From positions 4,526,001 to 4,590,000 of the forward strand of contig NZ_CP011273.1 of assembly GCF_001610895.1 (NCBI RefSeq): a stretch of 64,000 nucleotides of DNA. Reading direction: 5' to 3'. The position numbers and the translations under genes are program-made. Position 1 is the first letter of the stretch. Each line of letters starts with the position of its first letter. This stretch comes from Planctomyces sp. SH-PL62. Lineage in GTDB: Bacteria; Planctomycetota; Planctomycetia; Isosphaerales; Isosphaeraceae. Below the pieces are notes generated by a model. The model had not been told where the DNA came from. It saw nothing but the letters and a program-made list of their open reading frames with translations, and ran no database searches. This document shows, piece by piece, positions 47,056 through 55,214 of this stretch.

Positions 47056-47724
47056 TCAATCGGCGAATCGTTCGACGAATCGCGCGAATCGCCGGGGGTC
47101 GCGGAGCGGAGGGCCGTGGCCGAACGCGATCAGGCGGGGCTCAAGCGCCGCGATCCGCCGCGCCGACCGGCGGTTCTCGGCCGGATCGAGGGAGAAGACC
47201 CGCTCGGGCTCCCGGAGCATCGCCACGCCCAGATAAATATGGAGATTCGCCACGACGTCGCCCAGGACCAGGACGCGGTCTCGTTCACGCCAGAACGAGA
47301 TGTGCCCCGCCGTGTGCCCCGGGGTTTCCAGAACCGTGAAGCCTCCGACGTCGTCCCCCTCGCGGAGCCTCCGGGAGACCGGATGGGCGGGACCGGTCCA
47401 GCGCGGGCCGACGGTTCGGCTGAGCCAGTGGGGGGGCATCCTCGCCATGATGAGGCCCTCGGTCTCGGCGGCGTCGGCGTCGGCCTCGCCGCACCAGAGC
47501 GGGACGCCGAACGTCTCGCAGACGGCCCGGCTGGCGCCCTGGTGATCAGGATGGGCGTGGGTCAGGACGTGGGCCTCGATCTTGCGACCCCGGAGCTGCC
47601 GCAGGATACGACCGGTCGCGAAGCGGGTGCCGGCGTCGACGAGGACGCCCCCCATCAAGTAGACGTTGACGGCGTAGGGCGGGAAGCCTCGCAGCAATTC
47701 CAGGTCTTCGGCCAGGCGGATCAT
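47056..47724 (-). CDS. Metallo-beta-lactamase-fold hydrolase (glyoxalase II-like)
   Basis: The 222-residue cytosolic protein has the metallo-beta-lactamase motif THAHPDH, with His56, His58, Asp60 and His61. LETPGHTAGHISFW (third metal region), VLGDVV and a late FGHG supply the remaining ligands of a dinuclear metal site. Length and the absence of extra domains fit small hydrolases such as glyoxalase II-like thioesterases; the substrate is not evident. The ATG at 47724 is preceded by GGGAG, which falls inside a short upstream frame. It is divergent from the membrane glycosyltransferase-like gene. Confidence 0.9.
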   Translation of the reverse strand: MIRLAEDLELLRGFPPYAVNVYLMGGVLVDAGTRFATGRILRQLRGRKIEAHVLTHAHPDHQGASRAVCETFGVPLWCGEADADAAETEGLIMARMPPHWLSRTVGPRWTGPAHPVSRRLREGDDVGGFTVLETPGHTAGHISFWRERDRVLVLGDVVANLHIYLGVAMLREPERVFSLDPAENRRSARRIAALEPRLIAFGHGPPLRDPRRFARFVERFAD

Positions 47725-47733
47725 GGTTTCGAT

Positions 47734-47829
47734 TCACTCCCGAAGCTCGACATTGACCATCCAGCCTTCCTCGATCATGATCGCCGCGCGCCCGGGGTCA
47801 AGCTCGGGCTCCCGGAACTTCAGGTCCAT
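47734..47829 (-). CDS. Possible 31-residue upstream peptide
   Basis: A short frame ends nine bases before the metallo-hydrolase start. Its codons use G or C at nearly every third position, as real genes here do. The peptide MDLKFREPELDPGRAAIMIE... is acidic and not low-complexity. Its last codons contain the GGGAG that serves the next gene. No ribosome binding site precedes its own ATG. It could be a leader peptide, the tail of a decayed gene or chance. Confidence 0.25.
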   Translation of the reverse strand: MDLKFREPELDPGRAAIMIEEGWMVNVELRE

Positions 47830-47842
47830 CGGGAGGATGATC

Positions 47843-49234
47843 GTGCAGGGAAGCAATCGACGGCTCGCGGTCGTGCTGGTCGTGGCCGTCGCGGCGAGGG
47901 CCGCCGCGGTCCTGGTGCTCCAGAGCCACCACGTCCCCCACTCCACCTACGAGCACGGCGAGATCGCCGCGTCGCTCGTGGAGGGTCGGGGCTTCTCGAT
48001 GCGGTTCCTCGGCGGCGAGGGGCCGACCTCGCAGCAAGCGCCGGCCTACCCGATCCTCGTCGCCGCCGCCTACGCCGTGGGGGGCGTCGAGCAACCGCTG
48101 GCCCTCTTGATCCTGGAGTTGGGACAGGCCCTGCTGGGCGGGCTGATGGTCCTGGGCGTCTTTCGGCTGGCGCGACTCGTCGCGCCGGAGCGGCCGGCCG
48201 TCGCCTGGTGGTCCGCCTGGATCGCGGCCCTTCACCCGACCCTCGTCTACGCCGCCACCCACGTCCAGGTGGCCCTCCTGGCCGCCACGCTCATCGTCTG
48301 GACGCTCGTCTGGGCTTACCGCGCCGGGTCCTCGGGCTCCCGGCGAGACGCCGTCGCCGCCGGCCTGCTGACGGCCCTCGGGGTCCTCGCCGATCCGATC
48401 CTCGGCCTCGTCGGGCTGGGGGTCTGCGCCGCGCTCTGGCTCACCCGGACGACCGCGCCGTCGAAGCGGCCGATCTGGCTCACGGGCGCGATCATGTTCG
48501 CGGTCGCCGCCCTGGGAGTCGCGCCCTGGGTGATCCGCAACGCGCTGGTCCACGGCGAGTTCGTGCCGATTAAGAGCACGTTCGGTTATGCGTTCTGGCA
48601 GGGCAACTGCACGATCAGCCAGGGGACCGACAAGGTCGTCCGCCCGTCCGTCGAGGAGGTGATGGAGGAGTCGAAGGCGGCGGGGAGCCTCGCCGCCTAC
48701 AATCAGACCATCTGGAAGGCTCGGCACACGGCGGGATACATCGACGACGTGGCCTTCACGCCGGACTTCAAGCGATACCTCGGATCGCTCCCGGAGCCGG
48801 AGCGGTCGCGGGTGCTCCTGCGGATGGCGATCGACGACATCCGCAACGATCCGGCGCGGTACGTCGGGCTCTGCCTCCACCGGTTCCGGTCGTTCTGGCT
48901 GTTCGACGAGACGAACCCGCGATCGCGGGTGCTGGTGTACCGGGTCTCGCACCTGGGCCTGACGGCGCTGGCGGCGCTCGGGCTGCTCTTCGGGGGGTCA
49001 GGCTTTCGACGGCGGTCGATCCCGATGCTGGCGACCGCCGCCGCGCTCAGCGTCTTCCATGCGCTGACGATCGTATCGGCCCGGTTCCACATCCCGATCG
49101 AGCCGCTGATGGCGGTCTGCGCGGGCGTGGGGGTCGCCGGGGTGGTCGAATTGCTCGTCGGACTCGGACGGGTCCGGTCAGTAGCCCCGGCCCGCCGCGT
49201 CGAACAGGTCGGGGTCGTAGGCCGGCTTGGCTGA
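47843..49234 (+). CDS. Membrane glycosyltransferase-like protein (PMT/ArnT, GT39-like)
   Basis: The 463-residue protein has about ten membrane segments. The N-terminal layout is typical of PMT/ArnT-like GT-C enzymes: helix AVVLVVAVAARAAAVLVL, a loop with STYEHGEIAASLVEGRGF in place of the acidic DE motif, and then AYPILVAAAYAVGG. These enzymes move sugars from lipid carriers to acceptors outside the membrane. The GTG at 47843 has GGGAGG six bases upstream; an ATG at 47837 abuts the same site. The C-terminal 57 bases overlap the tail of the convergent small membrane protein gene. The substrate is unknown. Confidence 0.8.
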   Translation: MQGSNRRLAVVLVVAVAARAAAVLVLQSHHVPHSTYEHGEIAASLVEGRGFSMRFLGGEGPTSQQAPAYPILVAAAYAVGGVEQPLALLILELGQALLGGLMVLGVFRLARLVAPERPAVAWWSAWIAALHPTLVYAATHVQVALLAATLIVWTLVWAYRAGSSGSRRDAVAAGLLTALGVLADPILGLVGLGVCAALWLTRTTAPSKRPIWLTGAIMFAVAALGVAPWVIRNALVHGEFVPIKSTFGYAFWQGNCTISQGTDKVVRPSVEEVMEESKAAGSLAAYNQTIWKARHTAGYIDDVAFTPDFKRYLGSLPEPERSRVLLRMAIDDIRNDPARYVGLCLHRFRSFWLFDETNPRSRVLVYRVSHLGLTALAALGLLFGGSGFRRRSIPMLATAAALSVFHALTIVSARFHIPIEPLMAVCAGVGVAGVVELLVGLGRVRSVAPARRVEQVGVVGRLG

Positions 49235-49642
49235 CGATCCGAGGGCCTCGGAGGCCTCACGGTCACGGTCGCGGCGATACCCCTGATGCGAGAGGACGCC
49301 GAGGATGAAGGCCGTGAGGAGGCCCCCCAGGCCGACGACGGCCGCGGAGCCCCAGATCAGTCCCATCATCGGCATGAAGTCCGGGCTGCGCGAGGAGATG
49401 CTCGCGGTGGCGAGCAGGGCCCCGAACATGGACGCGCACGGGACGCCCGCCCCGATCGCCACGACCGAACCGGCCCCCGGCGGATTCGAGGCCGACTGGA
49501 GCGGACGGCCCGCCTTGATCGCCTGCATCCGTTCCAGGTGTCGATGGTCACGATTCCGGCCGACATGCTTGAACACGAGGATGAGGGGGACCAGGATCAA
49601 GGGAAGGGAGATGCCGGCCAGTGGAATGATCATCACGTTCAT
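49178..49642 (-). CDS. Small membrane protein (DUF6249-like)
   Basis: The 154-residue protein begins with a hydrophobic helix (MNVMIIPLAGISLPLILVPLILVF), then a basic cytosolic HVGRNRDHRHLERMQAIKAGRP stretch. Two to three further helices follow (SVVAIGAGVPCASMFGALLATA and GLIWGSAAVVGLGGLLTAFILGVL). The short helix followed by an ERMQAIKAG-type motif is shared by uncharacterised DUF6249-like proteins. GAGG lies nine bases before ATG 49642; an upstream ATG at 49708 lacks support. Its last 57 bases overlap the tail of the membrane glycosyltransferase-like gene on the opposite strand. It is divergent from glpK. Confidence 0.72.
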   Translation of the reverse strand: MNVMIIPLAGISLPLILVPLILVFKHVGRNRDHRHLERMQAIKAGRPLQSASNPPGAGSVVAIGAGVPCASMFGALLATASISSRSPDFMPMMGLIWGSAAVVGLGGLLTAFILGVLSHQGYRRDRDREASEALGSSAKPAYDPDLFDAAGRGY

Positions 49643-49761
49643 CTCGTCGTCCTCGGTTATCGGTCCATCGAGTCGCAGCCTGGCCCGGCGACTCGAACTG
49701 AGACTCATGGTAATTTGAAACCCGATCCACGACCAGTTTCCCCAGCGAGAGGCCCTCTCCC

Positions 49762-51270
49762 ATGGCCCGCGACCATCTCCTCGTCATCGACCAGGGCACG
49801 ACCAGTACCCGCGTGATCGTGTACGACCTGAAGCTTCGCCCCGTCGGCCAGGGGCAGGAAGAGGTCCTCCCGACGTATCCCCGGTCGGGATGGGTCGAAC
49901 ACGACCCGCGCGCGATCGTCGCCTCGGTCGGCGCCGAGGTCACCACGGCCTTGCTCAACGCCCGGGTGCGGGCGGAGCAGATCGCCGCGATCGGCATCAC
50001 GAACCAGCGCGAGACCACCATCGTGTGGGATCGCAAGTCGGGCGAACCTATCGCGCCCGCCCTGGTCTGGCAGGATCGTCGGACGGCCGAACACTGCAAT
50101 CGACTGCGCCACGAGCAGGCCTGGATCTCCCGACGGACGGGGCTCGTGATCGATCCGTACTTCTCGGCCACCAAGATCGCCTGGCTCCTGGATTACGTGG
50201 AGGGGGCCCGTCGCCGCGCCGAGGCGGGCGAGTTGGCCGCGGGGACGGTCGACACCCTCTTGATTCGGCATCTCACCGGCGGCGCCGAACACCTGACCGA
50301 CGCGACGAACGCCTCGCGCACCCTGCTGATGGATCTGGAAACCGACCAGTGGTCGGACGAACTCTGTGAAGTCTTCGGCGTCCCCAAGGGAATATTGCCG
50401 GAGATCCGCCCCAGCGCCGGGGATTTCGGCGAAACAAGGGGCCTGGACTATCTGCCGGATGGGATCCCGATCACGGGCGTGGCCGGCGATCAGCAGGCGT
50501 CGTTGATGGGCCAGGGCTGCGTCCGCGAGGGCCAGGCGAAATGCACCTACGGAACCGGGGCGTTCCTGCTGGCCCACACCGGGACGCAGATCGTCCCTTC
50601 CACGCACGGCCTGCTCGCCACCCGGGCGGCGACGATGCGGGGCGAGCCCGCGAGCTACGCCCTGGAAGGGAGCGTGTTCGTCGCCGGGGCGGCCGTCCAG
50701 TGGTTCCGTGACGGCCTTAAGGCCATCGGCGCGGCCCCCGAGATCGGCGAGATGGCCCGGAAGGGCGATCCCGAAGGCGACGTGGTCTTCGTCCCGGCGT
50801 TCACCGGGCTCGGCGCACCGCACTGGCGGCCCGAGGCTCGCGGCACCATCTTCGGGCTCAGCCGCGCGACCACCCTGGCCGACATCGCCCGCGCCGCGCT
50901 GGAAGGGGTCGCGTTCCAGATCGGCGATCTCATCGAGGCCATCGAGGAGGATCTGAGCGAGCCGCTGACGACCCTGAACGTCGACGGCGGCATGTCCCGC
51001 TCGGATGAGTTCCTCGAATTCCAGGCCGACGTCCTCGGCCGCTCCGTCGTTCGGAGCCCGGAGACCGAATCCACCGCCCTCGGCGCGGCGCTGCTCGCGG
51101 GCCTCGGCGCCGGCGTCTGGCCCGACCGCGCGACGGCCCTCGATCTGCTGGCCTGCGGCGGCAAGTCGTTCTCGCCGGTTCGAGGAGCGGTCTGGCGGTC
51201 CAAGGCCCTGGAACGCTGGCGCCGCGCGGTCGAGACGACCTCCGGCCACTACCGGCTCGAAGCCGACTGA
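49762..51270 (+). CDS. glpK: Glycerol kinase
   Basis: The 502-residue enzyme phosphorylates glycerol to glycerol 3-phosphate. The FGGY-kinase phosphate loop DQGTTSTRV is at residues 10-18. The glycerol-binding motif GITNQRETTIVWD is near 81-93, and YGTGAFLL and NVDGGMSRSDEFLEFQADVLG follow in the usual order. Length matches bacterial GlpK. No transporter (glpF) or dehydrogenase (glpD) is adjacent. The 3' end overlaps the convergent MFS transporter gene by 22 bases. An FGGY kinase for another polyol is a weaker alternative. Confidence 0.95.
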   Translation: MARDHLLVIDQGTTSTRVIVYDLKLRPVGQGQEEVLPTYPRSGWVEHDPRAIVASVGAEVTTALLNARVRAEQIAAIGITNQRETTIVWDRKSGEPIAPALVWQDRRTAEHCNRLRHEQAWISRRTGLVIDPYFSATKIAWLLDYVEGARRRAEAGELAAGTVDTLLIRHLTGGAEHLTDATNASRTLLMDLETDQWSDELCEVFGVPKGILPEIRPSAGDFGETRGLDYLPDGIPITGVAGDQQASLMGQGCVREGQAKCTYGTGAFLLAHTGTQIVPSTHGLLATRAATMRGEPASYALEGSVFVAGAAVQWFRDGLKAIGAAPEIGEMARKGDPEGDVVFVPAFTGLGAPHWRPEARGTIFGLSRATTLADIARAALEGVAFQIGDLIEAIEEDLSEPLTTLNVDGGMSRSDEFLEFQADVLGRSVVRSPETESTALGAALLAGLGAGVWPDRATALDLLACGGKSFSPVRGAVWRSKALERWRRAVETTSGHYRLEAD

Positions 51271-52580
51271 TCCTCCGCCGTCGGGGCGTAGGAGGGCCTC
51301 GCCGAGCGAAGCCGCCCGGCGAGCCACAGGCTCACCAGCGTGAACGCCGCCGCGAACCAGCCCACGCGTGGGAAGTGCAAGATGGTGCCGTCGGGGGCCT
51401 TGGCCAACATCCAGCCTCCGACGTCGGCCGCGACGCCCGCCGCCAGGTGCTGGACCGCCGAGTTGGCGCTCATGAAGCCCCCTCGCCGCGACGGTTCGAC
51501 GCTCCCCGTGATCATCGCCATCGCCGGGACCATGCGTCCCGCGTTGCTGAGCATCAGGAGCCCGAAGACCGCGGCGGCCGTCCAGATCGGCACCACCCCC
51601 AGGTTCGTGATCGCGATGAGCAGGAAGACGGTCGTCGCGGCCACGATGCGAAAGACCCGGAGCTTCCCGAAATGGTCCGCCGCCCGGCCGATCGCCGGGG
51701 CGCCGAAGAGCGTCAGCAGCCCTCCGGTGACGAACACCCAGAACAACTGGTCCTCCCGGATCCCCGAGTTCCCCACCAGATACAGGCTAATGTAAGGAAT
51801 CACCGAGAATCCGCCGAACATCATCGCCACGGTGAGTGCGAACGCACGCAGGTGGTTGGCTTGCCCGAACGTCTCCAGCGTCTTCCGCCAGATCGAGGTC
51901 GGCTGAACCTCTCGAATGTGGCCCCGCAACGGCGGCATCACGCGGAGCGCCAGGAACAGGACCGGAAGCCCGAGCCCCGCCAGGAGCAGGAACGGGGCCT
52001 GCCAGCCGTATCTCGTCCCGAGCGTCAACCCCACCGGGATGCCCACGACCGAGGCGATCGCGAACGACGACATCAGAGCCCCCGTCGCCCGGCCCCGGCG
52101 GCTCTCCGGGACCGCGTCCCCCACGATCGCGAGCGCCAGCCCTCCGAGGATCCCGCCGAAGACGCCCGTCGCCACCCGCGCCGCGAGGAGCGTCGGATAG
52201 TTCCAGGCCATGCCGCAGAGGAACGTCCCCATGAGGAACCCGGCGTAGAGCGTGAGGAACGCCGCCTTGCGGCCGAAGCGATCCATCACGAACGACGCCA
52301 GGAACCCCGCGACCCCCGCCGCGATCGTGTAGGACGACACGATTCGTCCGAACTGGTCCGGCGTCAGCCCCAGCACTCGCATGAGCTGCGGTCCCAGGGG
52401 CATCACCAGCATGAAATCGACGATGCTGGTGAATTGCACCGAGGCCAGCATCATGACCAGGACGAACTCTCGACGCATCTCCATGCGAAGCGTTCGATCC
52501 CCTTCCACCTCCCGACCGGCCTCCGGGCCGCTCGATTCGAAGATCGGGCCCGCCTCCTGCTCGACGGCCTGTCCATCCAT
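51249..52580 (-). CDS. MFS transporter
   Basis: The 443-residue protein has a hydrophilic N-terminus of about 35 residues, then twelve membrane segments typical of the major facilitator superfamily. A conserved DRFGRK loop between helices two and three (SFVMDRFGRKAAFL) is the family signature A motif. PESRRGRATG and GGLLTLFGAPAIGRAADHFGK fall in equivalent places in the second half. The ATG at 52580 has AGAGGG upstream. It lies 107 bases after the prepilin-like gene in the same direction, so it probably belongs to the sugar dehydrogenase operon. It is likely an exporter or a sugar/drug transporter; the substrate is unknown. Confidence 0.9.
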   Translation of the reverse strand: MDGQAVEQEAGPIFESSGPEAGREVEGDRTLRMEMRREFVLVMMLASVQFTSIVDFMLVMPLGPQLMRVLGLTPDQFGRIVSSYTIAAGVAGFLASFVMDRFGRKAAFLTLYAGFLMGTFLCGMAWNYPTLLAARVATGVFGGILGGLALAIVGDAVPESRRGRATGALMSSFAIASVVGIPVGLTLGTRYGWQAPFLLLAGLGLPVLFLALRVMPPLRGHIREVQPTSIWRKTLETFGQANHLRAFALTVAMMFGGFSVIPYISLYLVGNSGIREDQLFWVFVTGGLLTLFGAPAIGRAADHFGKLRVFRIVAATTVFLLIAITNLGVVPIWTAAAVFGLLMLSNAGRMVPAMAMITGSVEPSRRGGFMSANSAVQHLAAGVAADVGGWMLAKAPDGTILHFPRVGWFAAAFTLVSLWLAGRLRSARPSYAPTAEDQSASSR

Positions 52581-52687
52581 CCGCACCCTCTTCCCTTTCG
52601 ATCACGAGTCCCGTTGCACCGCCACCCTGCCATAGACCCCGGATCACGACCAAGGTTCTCCCTCGGCTCGCGAATCGCCCGTGGAAC

Positions 52688-53725
52688 TCAGGGTGCCGCG
52701 GAGACGACTTCCCCCCCGGCGCGGGTCGCGACGGCTCGCCAGACGGAGGGATCGACGCCGTCCCCCACGAAAGCCACATGGCCGTCGCAATAGAGGACGT
52801 TCACGCCACCGGGGTGCTTGCTCCGCGCGGCCGTCCACCCGGGATTGTGGTACGTGATGCAATCGTACCGGCGGCCGTTTGGCGTCTCGTGATGATTATA
52901 GAGGGTGTTCAAGTAGTTCCCGTCCCACCAGCCGGCTCCCTTGTTGAACAACCACCCCAGCGGCGCCTGCCCGCAAGAGGCGTCGTCCAGTGGGGCGGCG
53001 GCCCGAGCGGAGGCCCGACCCGGCTCGAAAGGGATCGGCGTCGGGGAGGTCTGCGAGTAGGGCCCCGCGACCCCCAGGAGGTGTTCCGACGTGGAGGCGG
53101 TGAAACTCGTGCCGTCGACTACGTCGCGGATCGCTCGCGAAGGGCCCATGACGAACAGGCCGTTGGCGCCGCTTGCATCTCCGCCGCCGGAGCCGTCGCC
53201 GCTGCAGAAGGCGTAGTTGGTGGGCCCGGAGTCGTCGGCAGGCGGCGGGGCGCCGTCGCTCGGGCAGAGGAACAGCGCGATCCGCGTCCCCATCGCCGTC
53301 GAGTTGGCCGGGTGGAACGGCCAGAAGGCCGAGGCCCCCCCGGTCGGCCGGTACCCCAGGGCGAAGTCGAAGTTCAGCGCCTGGAACAGCGCCTGCTGCT
53401 CCAGGAACGGCGTGAGCTGCGCCAACGCCGACCACCGATACTGGGAGATCGAGGTCGTCGCCGGCACCGGCCTCGACGGGACCAGGAAGCCGACGGGGAA
53501 GCCCCCCAGGGCGTCATGGTAGTTGTGCAGCGCGATCCCGATCTGTTTCAGCCGGCTCACGCACTGGGCCCGCCGAGCCGCCTCCCGCGCGGACTGGACC
53601 GCGGGGAGGAGGAGCCCGATCAGCACCGCGATCACGGCGATGACGACGAGAAGTTCGATCAGCGTGAAGCCCCGACGCGCAGGCGCCGGGGCCTTCGCGG
53701 CGTCAGGATTACTTCTGCCCGACAT
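52688..53725 (-). CDS. DUF1559 prepilin-like protein
   Basis: The 345-residue protein has the type IV prepilin N-terminus: RRGFTLIELLVVIAVIAVLIGLLLPAVQ. The Gly-Phe cleavage site and the fifth-position Glu are present, followed by the planctomycete DUF1559 domain (AREAARRAQCVSRLKQIGIALHNY). The DUF1559 C-terminus includes NVLYCDGHVAFVGDGVD, the common H-x-G ending. Prepilin peptidase would cleave after Gly, leaving a pseudopilin-like surface protein. Planctomycetes have very many of these, and their roles are unclear. Its first 17 bases overlap the end of the sugar dehydrogenase gene, which indicates coupled translation. Confidence 0.95.
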   Translation of the reverse strand: MSGRSNPDAAKAPAPARRGFTLIELLVVIAVIAVLIGLLLPAVQSAREAARRAQCVSRLKQIGIALHNYHDALGGFPVGFLVPSRPVPATTSISQYRWSALAQLTPFLEQQALFQALNFDFALGYRPTGGASAFWPFHPANSTAMGTRIALFLCPSDGAPPPADDSGPTNYAFCSGDGSGGGDASGANGLFVMGPSRAIRDVVDGTSFTASTSEHLLGVAGPYSQTSPTPIPFEPGRASARAAAPLDDASCGQAPLGWLFNKGAGWWDGNYLNTLYNHHETPNGRRYDCITYHNPGWTAARSKHPGGVNVLYCDGHVAFVGDGVDPSVWRAVATRAGGEVVSAAP

Positions 53726-55049
53726 GGGCGACTCTCCAGACGGTCCCCGAGGCGTCGTCGGTGACCATGAGCGAGCCGTCCTTCGCCGTCGCGACGCCGA
53801 CCGGACGCCCCCAGACGTCGCCTTCGGGGGTGACGAAGCCCACGAGGAAATCCTCGTATTCGCCCGTCGCGACGCCCTGCTCCACGGGCACCCGGACCAC
53901 CTTGTACCCGGTTCGTCGGGCCCGATTCCAGGAGCCGTGCTCGGCGGCGAAGATGTGTCCGTGATACTCGGCGGGGAACGCTTCGCCGTCGTAGAACGTC
54001 AGGTCCAGCGACGCCGAATGCGACTGGAGAAGCACGTCCGGGGTGATGACCTTGGACTTCAACTCCGGGTGCTTCCCTTCGTGGCGAGGGTCCTGCTTGG
54101 CCCCGGTGAGGTAATACCAAGGCCACCCGTAGAAGCCCCCCTCCTCCACGTGCGTGATATAGTCGGGGACCAGGTCGTCACCCAGGCCGTCGCGCTCGTT
54201 CACGGACGTCCAGAGCCTCCCCGTGTTCGGATCGATGGCGAGGCCCACCGGGTTGCGGATGCCCCAGGCGTAGGTCCGCTCGTTCTTGCCGTCGGGGTCG
54301 AACGCCAGGATGTCGGCGCGACGGTCCTCGCGGGCGTCGTCGTCGACGTTCGAGCGCGAGCCGACCGAGACGAACAGGGTCTTGCCGTCGGGCGAGAACT
54401 CCAGGTCGCGGGTCCAGTGGCCGCCGCCGCCGACCGCCTCGTCTCCGGTCGGGATGTTCCCGATGATCACCTCGGCCGCTCCGGCCGCCTTCGCATCCCC
54501 GCTCGCATACGGGAACCGGACTACCGAGCCGGTGTTGGCGACGTAGACGTGCTTCGGCTCGGGACCGGGCGGGTGGAAGGCGATCCCGAAGGGCCGCGTC
54601 AGTCCTTCGGCGAAAACTTCGTCGACCTCGGGCTTGCCGTCGCCGTCGGCGTCGCGAAGCACCCGAACGCGGCCCGCCCCGCTCTCGGCGACGAAGAGGT
54701 CGCCGTTGGGTGCGCGGGCGATGACGCGGGGCTGCTTCAGGCCGGTGGCGAATTTCGAGACCTCGAAGCCTTCGGGTGCCTTCGGCCAGGCCCCGTCCGG
54801 CTGACTGACGACCTTCGGGTTGTTCCGGGCGGACGGGGTGTCGTAAGGCGTGGAAAGGTCGTCGAGCGTGATGAGCCGACGAACGCCGGGCGCGTCGGTC
54901 GTCCAGTCTCCCAGCGCATCCTTGCCCTTGAGGACCGGGCGGTTCGTCGCCGGCCCGTCGGCGGCCCGCGCGACGGACTCGAACCCGACCGGGCCGAACG
55001 TCCAGATGCCAAAGGCGATGGTCACGGCGTCTCTGAGGCGCAACGTCAT
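53709..55049 (-). CDS. Exported PQQ-dependent sugar (sorbosone/glucose-type) dehydrogenase-like beta-propeller
   Basis: The 446-residue protein starts with a short hydrophobic segment (MTLRLRDAVTIAFGIWTFG) and is a six-bladed beta-propeller of the soluble glucose/sorbosone dehydrogenase family. Typical segments are LKQPRVIARAPNGDLFVAESG (about 108-128), GLTRPFGIAFHPPG, HWTRDLEFSPDGKTLFVSVGS, GIRNPVGLAIDPNTGRLWTSVNERDGLGDDLVPDY and YVEEGGFYGWPWYY-like pieces. These provide the PQQ and calcium site in characterised members. A periplasmic sugar or aldose oxidation is likely (family inference). It is the first gene of an operon with the DUF1559 protein and MFS transporter. Confidence 0.9.
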   Translation of the reverse strand: MTLRLRDAVTIAFGIWTFGPVGFESVARAADGPATNRPVLKGKDALGDWTTDAPGVRRLITLDDLSTPYDTPSARNNPKVVSQPDGAWPKAPEGFEVSKFATGLKQPRVIARAPNGDLFVAESGAGRVRVLRDADGDGKPEVDEVFAEGLTRPFGIAFHPPGPEPKHVYVANTGSVVRFPYASGDAKAAGAAEVIIGNIPTGDEAVGGGGHWTRDLEFSPDGKTLFVSVGSRSNVDDDAREDRRADILAFDPDGKNERTYAWGIRNPVGLAIDPNTGRLWTSVNERDGLGDDLVPDYITHVEEGGFYGWPWYYLTGAKQDPRHEGKHPELKSKVITPDVLLQSHSASLDLTFYDGEAFPAEYHGHIFAAEHGSWNRARRTGYKVVRVPVEQGVATGEYEDFLVGFVTPEGDVWGRPVGVATAKDGSLMVTDDASGTVWRVAHVGQK

Positions 55050-55151
55050 GGGGGGCCCTTCGGGGTTCAGGAGGTGGGGGTCGTGGATCCCTAGTTTACC
55101 GGAACTTCGACTCCGTGCCTCGCTCGACCGCGAATTCGGGGCCGAAACGAA

Positions 55152-55195
55152 CGAAGGCCGCCGGACGGGAGTCCGGCGGCCTTCGGTTTTTTTCA
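55152..55195. terminator. Intrinsic terminator downstream of ppdK
   Basis: The perfect 15-base stem (55152-55166 with 55171-55185) has a four-base loop and ends CGAAGGCCGCCGG...CCGGCGGCCTTCG. On the minus strand it stops ppdK, followed by TTCGTTT. On the plus strand it is followed by T7. The stem core is nearly the same as that of the fusA terminator at 59293. Confidence 0.9.
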
Positions 55196-55214
55196 GGACG
55201 AGCGGAGGCTCGCC

